In this document: positions 51,563 to 59,925 of the stretch, in pieces
Numbering within the stretch: position 1 is the stretch's first letter
How the letters are laid out: every line of letters starts with the position of its first letter
DNA from: Melanocharis versteri
Taxonomy: Eukaryota > Chordata > Aves > Passeriformes > Melanocharitidae
NCBI GenBank assembly: GCA_013397845.1
Contig: VZTG01007436.1
Location: 1,524,181 to 1,588,180 of the forward strand
Length of the DNA: 64,000 nt
Direction of reading: 5' to 3'
Notes under the pieces: generated by a model
Databases searched by the model: none
The model's input: only the letters and a program-made list of their open reading frames with translations
What the model was told of the DNA's origin: nothing
Program-made: the position numbers and the translations under genes

Positions 51563-53214
51563 TGTGTAAGAGCAGCAGTTTACCATCAGGACAGGGACTT
51601 GCCATTTGCCCTCGTTAATGCACTCAGAATGTATAGAAATGTGCAACAAGGTCAAAGTCAACTGTGTCTTCTATGAAAGCTCATAATTGAAAGTAGCTCA
51701 AGTTATCCTGTTGCCTTGTAATGTATTCCTGTCTGCAGAGCCCAGTGCCCACCACACTCTGAGACATTTAAGGTAGTAGAAGAATGGTAAAAGATTGTGA
51801 TTTCTGATTATACTCATAACATATCTGGAAATACAGAATTCCAAGTTATTTCACTTCAGAAAATAAGTAAATTTAACAAGTTTTACAGACTTCGGTTGAC
51901 TACAATCACATTGAGGACTGCTGGCCTAAACACCCTACAAAAATTCACTTCAGGAGGCAGCTCAGGTCCCTCTATAACTGGATTTGAAATATGTATGTTG
52001 AACACACTGAGGTTTTAGCATAGCCTGTAATCATTTTCCCTCAGCCTGTAACTGTACAATGTTTCTTTGGTGAAGTGATATAAGCCTTGCTAATCTGGTT
52101 AAACTCCAGTTAATAAACCTGCCTGCTTAAGATCAGCATGAAGTTTGATTTCTGCAGGATATTTTACACATTGTGCCCTCAGATGCTTATTATGTAGCAC
52201 TTCAGAAAACATTTTACCTTTAAAACCAAAGGGTCTTGGCCTTGGCCTTGTATATCAGCAATGGCTGATAGCCAGGCAGATATTTAATAATCAGTTTGTT
52301 GACAATTTCCAAGTCTTCCAGGATGAAAGTCATCATGTAAAGTCAGCCATCCCTACTTTATTTTATTATTTATTTAACTTGTTTAAAGATGCTGAACATC
52401 AGATTTCTGATAAAGGCATAAGGAGAAATATTTCTTATAAAAGACAGCATTAATTCCAGATTGATCTTTGATTTCCAAGTAGCTGCTCAGAAACTGCACA
52501 CAACTGGTTCCACAGGAACAAGCAGTGACAATATATAGTACTGCTCTGGGTTATTTTAGCTCTGGCACAAGTTCTGATGCTGGCATGGGTTTGCTCAGTA
52601 ACAGAAACATCCACTGTTTATTAACTTCACTGAGTACTGGGATGGGCCCTAGGTGCACATACTCTCTCTATTCCCCATTTCTATCTCATGAAGAGTCCAT
52701 GAAGCCTTATTCTCAGGTGTTGTTCCTCTTTGTCTTATTGATGTTGGCAGAATAAAGAAAATTCTATCTGTAGCACTTAATCAACTTCCAGTTTCACTGT
52801 TTGCAGTCTGTAACTCATATTTAAGCTGATAATATTAGTGATCAGCAGTTGCATTAGCAAAGAAACCTGTTTACATTTTTACTTCTGTTAGCTGAATGTT
52901 CTCAAAGTTCATCTTTTCCTTACTGCACATCCAAACAGTTATTATCTATATATTTTTTTCATTTTATTCCCCACCATTTTTCCCCCTTCGAGACAGAACG
53001 TGATCAAAAGAAACATCCAAGAGTAGTTTGGAACGTGTATACTCACAGGCATTAAAAGGAGGTCTTAAAACTGCACTTAGAAGGCTGTCTAAAATCAAAT
53101 GTTGCTGTTAACACAATTTCAGTGATTTTTGTCTTAAATCTTTGCCTTTACTACCCGTCAGGCTCAATTCTACAAATCCTTATTTCTGCACATGGTTCTA
53201 ATAAGTAAAATAGT

Positions 53215-53450
53215 TAATTTCCGAGTGTAGTCACAAGGTTTAACCGGAAAGGCCAAGGCCGGTTTCGCACGCTCCTGGCCAAGGCAGAAGCTCCGCGAAG
53301 CAGTGCAGGCGGCTGTGGCTTCTGCCTCTGCGCAGGCAGGCTCCGGGCGTCCCCGCGCTGCTGGCTGTCCCCGCCCGCTGTGCTCAGGGACACCTGCCGC
53401 CGGCCGCGCTCCTGCCTGCGAGCGCAGGGACACCAGGAAGGAGGCGGCAA
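53215..53450. promoter_or_regulatory. CpG-rich island upstream of the DUSP13-like gene
   Basis: Dense CpG and a GC-box (ccccgcccgc) occur in about 240 bases, flanked on both sides by AT-rich DNA. The nearest downstream minus-strand coding exon is DUSP13-like exon 1, about 18 kb away, and that exon also has a probable acceptor before its start. A promoter with a remote 5' exon is the simplest reading, without direct evidence. Confidence 0.42.
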
Positions 53451-53490
53451 TTTGTAAAACCGACTTTTGTAAAACCGACTTTTGTAAATG
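53451..53490. repeat. 15-bp direct repeat, about 2.6 copies
   Basis: Unit tttgtaaaaccgact is present twice perfectly and once truncated, abutting the CpG-rich island at 53.2-53.45 kb. Confidence 0.9.
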
Positions 53491-54266
53491 CAGATTATTT
53501 CCCCAGTGTCACCGAGCTCATTTTTTCGGCTTTGCTGTTCCATAGCTAAAAGAATGGCCACTTTAGCGGTAATCAGTGGGCAATCAGCAGGGTCATTAGT
53601 TCCTCCTGCTTCTCTCCTGTAGGAATTATTGTAATTCCTAGATATTTCAACAAGTTTGCAACCTGATGGTGGTGAAAAAAACCTTGTTTTGGCATAACAT
53701 TGAGCACTAGGCATGTTGAGTGCAGATGATTGCATGCTTTCTCCATGCTTCAGAGTGAAATACCCATCTGCACAGTTTTGAGAAATAGTGAAGTCTGCTG
53801 TCATTCAGAATATCCATAGATTTGTCAGAAATTTCAACTGCAAATCAAGTTGTCATATAAAAAGCCCAAATCAGAATACTTTTTAATGTGAAAATTTCCA
53901 TTCTAGTTAAAATTACACCAAAAAAGGTAAAACCCAATTATTGTTCAATTTTAAGACTGCTCAGGATCATGAGTCTGTCCTGTGCTTTGTATGATAAATG
54001 CTGCAGCAGTTATAAAATCTATATGTTGCACAATTATAAAATAATGCAAAGCTATAAAGAGAGTCTAATTATCTTTTTCGTTATTTTTCTGTGCAGTAGG
54101 TACTTTCTTTAATGGACAGTCCTTTTGCTTTCCTCTGTGCTAACCTTAGGCCTATTTTAAGGCAATTAAGTTTACCAACGCTAACTAAATAAAGCTGGAC
54201 AGCATATGTTAATGAGTACTGTATTCCCCAGCCCTTCAGAACAGCTCAGCCTCAAATAACACTTAC

Positions 54267-54349
54267 ATATTGCCTATGTAGAGATTAGGCCACTCTTCAC
54301 CCACGTGATTTAATTCCACCTTGCAGCTGTCCAAAATATCTGGCAGTTC
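54267..54349 (-). pseudogene. Orphan DUSP13-type first-exon fragment (alternative exon or remnant of a fourth copy)
   Basis: Seen: the minus strand encodes ELPDILDSCKVELN followed by HVGEEWPNLYIGN, then AT and a consensus donor gtaagtg. This is the exon-1 family motif HVDEVWPNL-x-x-GD with the same exit phase (2) as exon 1 of all three genes. At the DNA level the stretch cacgt..gtgaag..tggcctaatct is closest to DUSP13A exon 1. A good acceptor (cactccctctgcccag) sits at 54350, giving an 83-nt exon. Reading on without splicing reaches an in-frame TGA at 54406-54404 with no ATG. Several otherwise invariant residues differ (D to G, V to E, final D to N). No matching exons 2 and 3 were found nearby. 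It could be an alternative exon spliced to the DUSP13-like exon 2 at 34170 (phase-compatible), or the relic of a fourth gene. Confidence 0.6.
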
Positions 54350-54973
54350 CTGGGCAGAGGGAGTGCCAGGCTCAGAGCATTCGTGGGCTGACAGGGTCTG
54401 TCTTCAGGTGCTGACCCCTTTGGAGGCCTCATGCAGAGCCAGGCAGAGGAGGGAGGGCCTGCTGGAAGCCGCTGCTGTGGAATGCACAGGGGAGGTTTTT
54501 GCTGAAGCAGGCTCTTTCTGCCGCTTGATGTTCCCAAGCAGGTGGCTGACTAAATACAGCTCGCGCCTTGACGCCTCCCTGGATTAGCTCAGCACCACGT
54601 CCCTGATGCAATGGGGAACAGCCACAAAAATGAAAATTCTGCTTTAAGTGAATCTTATGCAAAAAAATGCTACTCCCGTCCTCACATAAGCTACGGGGCT
54701 GTTCCTGCCAGCACAGAGCTTTCCCTGTGAAAGAAATGTCAGTCAATGCAACCGAGACGCAGTCCCAAATGCCTCATGTGACCCAGTTCTAATAATAAGC
54801 TACCAGGAAAGAGGGGACAGCACAGCTTGAGGGTGAGTTCAAAATAAACACCACGAAAGCACCTGTCCTGGGCCTTACCCAAGGTTCACTGAGCCCACTA
54901 TCCTACACTTGACTGTGGCTGAAAGTGGATGCCTACAGAATATAAGAACACACAAGCATGAATTATACTTGTG

Positions 54974-55020
<47 letters not shown>

Positions 55021-57246
55021 CTCCCAGCTTCCAGCAGTTTATGAGCTTGCTGATCTGGATGGAGTTTCTAAGTATTTGGTAACCCTGAATGGATTTCTGT
55101 CCCTCAGTCTTTTCCAGTTGCCCCTTGAATGTCTATAGGCTTTTACTCTCTGCAGCATCCTGTGTCAAGGTGTTACGCAGCTCACATAAACCCCTCCTCT
55201 TGTTTCAGACCTGATTTCTACTGACTTCATCTGATGCCCTCAGTTCCTGTACTAGAAAATAAAATTAAGAGAAGTTTTCACTGGAATTCTACATGGGTCC
55301 CTTCATGTGACCCTGGTTTTGTGATTGCTTTAAGCAGATTTAAGTCTGCCAGAGCTGTAGCTGAGACAGTTCCTTTCACTCACACCTTCTCCCAGGTTGT
55401 TTAGACCATCTTGACAAATGTGCATTTTCTGAATGAAGCACCACTGGGGAGGCAGTATTTTTCCTTCATTTTGGTTCCTTAGTTTTACTTGCCAAATCAA
55501 CATTCAAAATACAAGTTTTCATGCTGATAGTGGAAAGGAGTGAAGTACTAATATCATGACTTGAATTATGGACGTGTGACAGGTGAGGAGGTCCCTTTTC
55601 CTCTTAGCACATTGCAGCAGACAATGCCTTCTGTTTTAAGATGTTACAGGACTATTCTTCTGCTTTTACTTATGTTGACTGGAGCCTTTTTCCCTGCACA
55701 AACATGCATTCAAAGTAAATCTGTATATAAAGAAGCAATCCAGACAGGTAGGAAATATAAGCAACACTGACTGCACAGATTAAAAACACTTCTGTGATTT
55801 GACAATGCCCTTGAAAAAAGTTTCTACTTAATTCATTCCCTCCACTGAGGTAAGTAAGTCTTGCTTACAAGATCACTACCATGTCACTGGTGGCATGGAT
55901 GCCCTACTGACTCAGCTTCACTCTGTTCTCTTCCCTTCTCTGCCCCTGGTGAAACAATACTCTCCCAGGATGAGCAGTATCTTCAAGAGCACGTTCTAAT
56001 TTACAACAGGAGCAGCTTTCACAGCTGTGGCTTTGTAGGACAGATGCTCAGGGGCATGCAAAGCATTATCCTGATGGGGGGATTCCATTAATCTTGTTCA
56101 CATGTGTCTAATTTTGCCCAGCCTAAAGCCATTAAGATGCATTATTTCACTCACATGAATTTCAGATTCTTCAATGCCGTGTCTTCAAAAGGTTTCCAGA
56201 CTAAAACCTACTGTAATGTGAATGAAGTATAAATGAAATATTAAATCATATAAATCTCTATTAATTTTAATGGAGAACTTCAAAGCAAACAAAGCTCCTC
56301 CTCCACAGCTCTGCTGCTTTGTGAGGTATAAAGATTGTCCTAGCATTGTTGGGTTTTAAATGTTATTTCCTATTTGATCTTTTCACAAAATGTCTAACCT
56401 TTCTCTCGTCCGTGGCACTCTTTGACAAGGTTTGAGAAAATCTGAACAGTCAAACTGATGTCTGAAAGGATCTTAAATACGCTTATTTTGCAAAGCAGTT
56501 GTGTACAGTGAAATAGGGAGGGATTTCTACATTCCCCTAAATGCTAGGCAGAATCAGCATTCATGTCATAACCTCTCCAAGAATGAAGGAGGAAATGTGG
56601 TCTGGGAAGGAAGAGGTTCAACTCACAAGTCACCATTGTATCAGTCTTCTAATAACCTTGCATGTCTCTTCCAGCAGAGAATAAAATGATCAGAACTGAT
56701 GCTTCAAATGCAAACAAGCAAGCAGACATGTACTTACTTAATCTGGCAGGGAATCTTTACCAGGTCAACTAATCAATAAATCCAACTAGCAGCAAAGGGC
56801 AAAACCAAATTTAGTTATCACTTCATGGTTCACCACAAGGTAACAAGCTAATTTTCAGGCAGAGTGGTAGCATGAATTTCAAATGCTGTTGCTGTATTAA
56901 AAATCACATTGGTTTAAGTACTGATTAACTGGTGATAAGAAAAGTGACATCCTCAAAACAGTTTAAAACTAGTTTGTATCAATTAGGCCAAGCCACTGAT
57001 GTAAGCTAAGTGTCTACCTGATACTAAACCACAGGTGATTCAATTCCACTGACAAAGAACTGATTTGGGATAATTTGGAGTGCAAGCAAACTGATGAGTC
57101 AAACTTACAAAATCCTTTGAAGACCTGACATATTCTTTTTAATGTCCTCAATATACTACATGATATACATTAACTTTTTGAAAACATATTTAACAAGAAA
57201 ATATTTGTGGGGTTTGCTGGCCCAGGCTGCAGAAGCATCACAGACG
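54350..57246. other. Spacer between orphan exon and DUSP13A 3' end
   Basis: Contains a trinucleotide microsatellite near 55 kb. No other coding motif is recognised. Any upstream exon of the orphan fragment would have to lie here or beyond. Confidence 0.55.
54976..55016. repeat. (AAT)n microsatellite
   Basis: About 13 ATA/TAA units without interruption. Confidence 0.95.
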
Positions 57247-57252
57247 TTTATT
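57247..57252 (-). terminator. Candidate poly(A) signal for DUSP13A
   Basis: AATAAA on the minus strand (TTTATT on plus), about 560 bases past the stop. No canonical hexamer was noticed between the stop and this point. A variant signal nearer the stop is possible. Confidence 0.35.
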
Positions 57253-57812
57253 CTGATGGTGTCGGTCTTGTGGCTATCATAGCTTTCTATAATACTGTAG
57301 TATTTAGCAGACCAGCAAAAGAGGAACATTTCTGTAGGAGTGCCTGGGCTCTCAAGAGACTGCCCTTGTCACATCATCAGGCCTGAAACACAAAATTTTT
57401 CTTAGGAGAACATGCATGTGAGAACTGTAACCAAACTGAGAAAGATGATTATGTTACACTCCCAAGTAAAGGAGACTCAAACATCCTTTATAGCCAGATG
57501 CAAATATTGAACTTGCCTCTGGCATGAGCACAAATCAGGGACAAACTTGGTCTGTCTTAACCGCTTCAGTGGATTCATCCTGTAGAACCACTCAAGGCAC
57601 AGCAGTTCCATCCTGTGCAGTGGTTACAGTACTGCTGTTGGCTGTGCTGGTTTTGGAGGAACTGAGCTATCAGAATTAATCCATTTACCGTTCTGTTGGC
57701 CTTTTACTTTGATGCATAACTTTTTCATTTTTGTAATGTGCACTGATCATGGGGAGTTGTACGTGCACAATGGCTCTGAAGGGTGAAACTCAGTGAAGTG
57801 AATGTCGACAGT

Positions 57813-58012
57813 TCAGCAGTCCTTCCTTTGCCGTAGCTGAACATCCAGGTTTCGCAGGTGCTTCAGGAAACCACGATTGGGTGAAATCCATCGATGCTCC
57901 TTCACTGTCTTGATGGCTTCAAGTAATGGGAGGTGGTGATTTATCATGAGATATGCTAGGACTAGAGAAGCTGATCTGCTTACTCCAACTGCACAATGTA
58001 CCAATATTTTGG
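57813..58012 (-). CDS. DUSP13A: DUSP13A coding exon 3 (active-site exon)
   Basis: 200 nt. The acceptor has an unusually pure T tract, then accag. The exon encodes AKILVHCAVGVSRSASLVLA, then the C-terminal helix RNLDVQLRQRKDC and TGA. Confidence 0.93.
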
Positions 58013-59629
58013 CTGGTAAAAAAAAAAAATTACAACAATCAGGAGAAGCAGTAGAGTGCATGAAGTTTAATTTAATTTTTCTTACTCTTCTGATAGATCA
58101 CATGAACTGCTAACAGTTAAATCTAATTTGCCATTTTTACACTCACTTATATGAGAAATGCCACGAAACTCCAACCTGATCTCAGAAACACTGGTAAATC
58201 AAAGAAAACCCTCTCGAAGTAATGAAGCTGTTCTGTTTTGACCATGAGGTAAAGAAGACCCATTAGTTTCAGAGGGCTTGCTTTGGCAAGGAAGAATGCT
58301 ATAAATCTGGCCTGAATGGATGGCACAGACACATTAGCCACCAAGAAAAATGACTGGCCTAGTACTATTGCATAATAAGGCAATTTGATGCAACTGTAAT
58401 TCTATTTTGAAGTCAGAACTTGTGATACAGAGACAGCTCCATTAATGCCAGTTTACTCATGCTAAGAAACAGTCTTTTATGTAAAACAGGTTAATTAGTA
58501 TTTTATTGCACCACTGCCAAGAAGCTCAGTTTCTTGTGGAACTCACTGTAAATCTCCTTGGGTAAATCTTCTTGGAGGCACAACCTTGCAGGCCCTGTTC
58601 ACACAAGAAACTCATCTGCAATATATGAACCTCTTCATACAGTTGGTGATTGTAGACATCAGGACATTTGTCTTTTTATTCATTTGTTCTTGCAAATACA
58701 GTTGGTATAAGACAGTCTCAAAAGAAGCTGTCCATTTTAAATGCATGTTTTTGCTTCTCCCTTTTTGAATGAGCCTTACCTTCCGAATCATTCTCCTCTC
58801 CTCTCCTCTCCTNCACAGAACTCCCTTCTCCTGCCACCCTCCGTGCAGGTGTCCAGCACCTGGCAGGACACCATGTAGTGACTTTTCCACCACTGAGCTT
58901 GTGGAGCTGACCTGTTATGTGAGGCTGCTGACTCACATCAAAATGTGACCAACAATAATTTTGTACCTCCTGGCGTGTTCAAGGCATTGTGGATAAATTG
59001 TGCAGCAGAGAAAAAGAACTGGCTGATATCAAAGCTTGGCAGGTCATGGGCTGGTACACCATAATAATCAATGGTTGCTCCATAAAAGTCCTGGCCTCCG
59101 TGGCTGTATGCTGTGCCATGGGCAGCATTTAAAACATGAGTCACACCCATCTTCCACAAAACAAATCTGTTGTGAGCTGTTACTCTAAGGAAAAGACAAA
59201 GACAAATCAAGATGGGTACAGTCATATTCACAGAGCAGAAGCACTGAGATTGCATCTCCCAAACTTTTGCTGGAGCATCAGCCCATGCGTTGCTTCTAAG
59301 GGCTAATCGAGAAGGGAATATCATCTTAGTCATAATTTTATCTCGGAAAGCGTGCTGTCTGCAGTGTAAATGACAGCAATTAGCAAAACTATGAGCTGTC
59401 TAAAGCCGCACCCATGAGGCATACTAACAGAAGGTATAGCAGGGGTGTGGCCATAAAGCTGTACTTACAGGTCCCCTAAGAAAAGATTAGGCCATACTTC
59501 ATCGACGTGGTTGCAAGAGGGCCGCCCAGTGTTCAGGAGCTGCTCGATTTCTTTGAGGGAGGGGACATCCTCCGGGCATGTCCCAGCGCCTTCAGGGTCC
59601 TGGGTGTCCGGCGCCTCTGCCCCAGCCAT
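57813..59629 (-). CDS. DUSP13A: DUSP13A (MDSP-type) atypical dual-specificity phosphatase, three coding exons
   Basis: Seen: exons 59629-59469, 59184-58967 and 58012-57813 join in frame (phases 2 and 1) to give 192 aa ending in TGA. Mammalian DUSP13A is about 188 aa. The start ATG has a strong context (G at -3, G at +4) and an acidic N-terminus (MAGAEAPDTQDPEGAG). Motifs in order: NHVDEVWPNLFLGD at about 40-53, THVLNAAHG at about 69-77, YYGVPAHDLPSFDIS at about 94-108 with D101 the probable general acid, and HCAVGVSRSAS at 132-142 with C133 and R139, followed by the DUSP signature AYLM. The combination NAAHG, GVPAHDLP, NTPGAK and EHRW...PNRGF marks the A type. Known of the family: skeletal-muscle phosphatase, also reported to modulate ASK1 signalling. 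Inferred: same here. The usual SRSAT is SRSAS, a conservative change. Confidence 0.93.
58792..58812. repeat. (CTCCT)n pentamer with adjoining N
   Basis: About four units of ctctc/ctcct end at a single N (58,813), inside DUSP13A intron 2. Copy number is probably uncertain here. Confidence 0.85.
58967..59184 (-). CDS. DUSP13A: DUSP13A coding exon 2
   Basis: 218 nt between acceptor ttttccttag and donor gtacaa. It is one codon shorter than exon 2 of the two paralogues. It encodes VTAHNRFVLWKMGVTHVLN and the general-acid loop GVPAHDLPSFDIS. Confidence 0.92.
59469..59629 (-). CDS. DUSP13A: DUSP13A coding exon 1
   Basis: 161 nt, 53 codons plus 2 nt, ending GACCT before the consensus donor gtaagtac. 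The frame is open upstream of the ATG. A GC-rich minisatellite begins about 100 bases further 5'. Confidence 0.9.
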
Positions 59630-59723
59630 GCCGAGATCCAGGGCGAGACGCCGCTCCCGCCGGCCGGAGGAATGGCACTGTGCCGCTGCCAGCCCCGCTC
59701 AGAGCCGGGGAGGCTGCGAGATG

Positions 59724-59925
59724 GGCTGGGGCAGCTGCCGGGCAGCCGGGGCAGCTGCCGGGCAGCCGGGCTGGTACCGGGCAGCCGGGGCCGGTACCGG
59801 GCAGCCGGGGCAGGTGCCGGGCAGCCGGGCTGNNNNNNNNNNNNNNNNNNNNNNNNNNNNNNNNNNNNNNNNNNNNNNNNNNCCGGGCAGCCGGGCTGGT
59901 TCCGAGCAGCCGGGCTGGCCCCGCG
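59724..59925. repeat. GC-rich 20-bp minisatellite 5' of DUSP13A, broken by an N gap
   Basis: Tandem units near ccgggcagccggggcagctg, with variants ending ggta or ggtg, run from about 59,724 to about 59,925. They are interrupted by Ns at 59,833-59,882. The array starts about 95 bases 5' of the DUSP13A ATG. Two units contain the E-box CAGCTG at 59,732 and 59,752. The true copy number is hidden by the gap. Confidence 0.88.
59833..59882. other. Assembly gap of 50 Ns
   Basis: Exactly 50 Ns inside the minisatellite, with the same repeat unit on both sides. It is probably a fixed-size placeholder for a collapsed array, so all coordinates above it are provisional. Confidence 0.97.

Larger units (their letters stand above)
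35502..53214. other. Large spacer between the DUSP13-like gene and the second CpG island
   Basis: About 17.7 kb holding microsatellites, a CR1-like fragment, two perfect hairpins and pyrimidine-rich tandem repeats. No gene is recognised. It may be the 5' intron of the DUSP13-like gene. Scanning by eye for DUSP exon 2 and exon 3 motifs on the minus strand found none. Confidence 0.55.

Noticed and set aside
53214..53804. 196-codon minus-strand open frame
   Set aside because: It spans the CpG-rich island and the 15-bp repeat, has no recognised domain and no splice context. Open length is explained by GC content.
54310..54537. 75-codon minus-strand frame beginning at an ATG upstream of the orphan exon
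   Set aside because: It reads the orphan exon in the wrong frame (ending NCQIFW...) and so cannot encode the conserved WPNLYIG motif without a frameshift.
58770..58830. Pyrimidine tract followed by CAG on the plus strand as a splice acceptor
   Set aside because: It lies in DUSP13A intron 2 on the opposite strand, next to a microsatellite and an N. No plus-strand exon follows.
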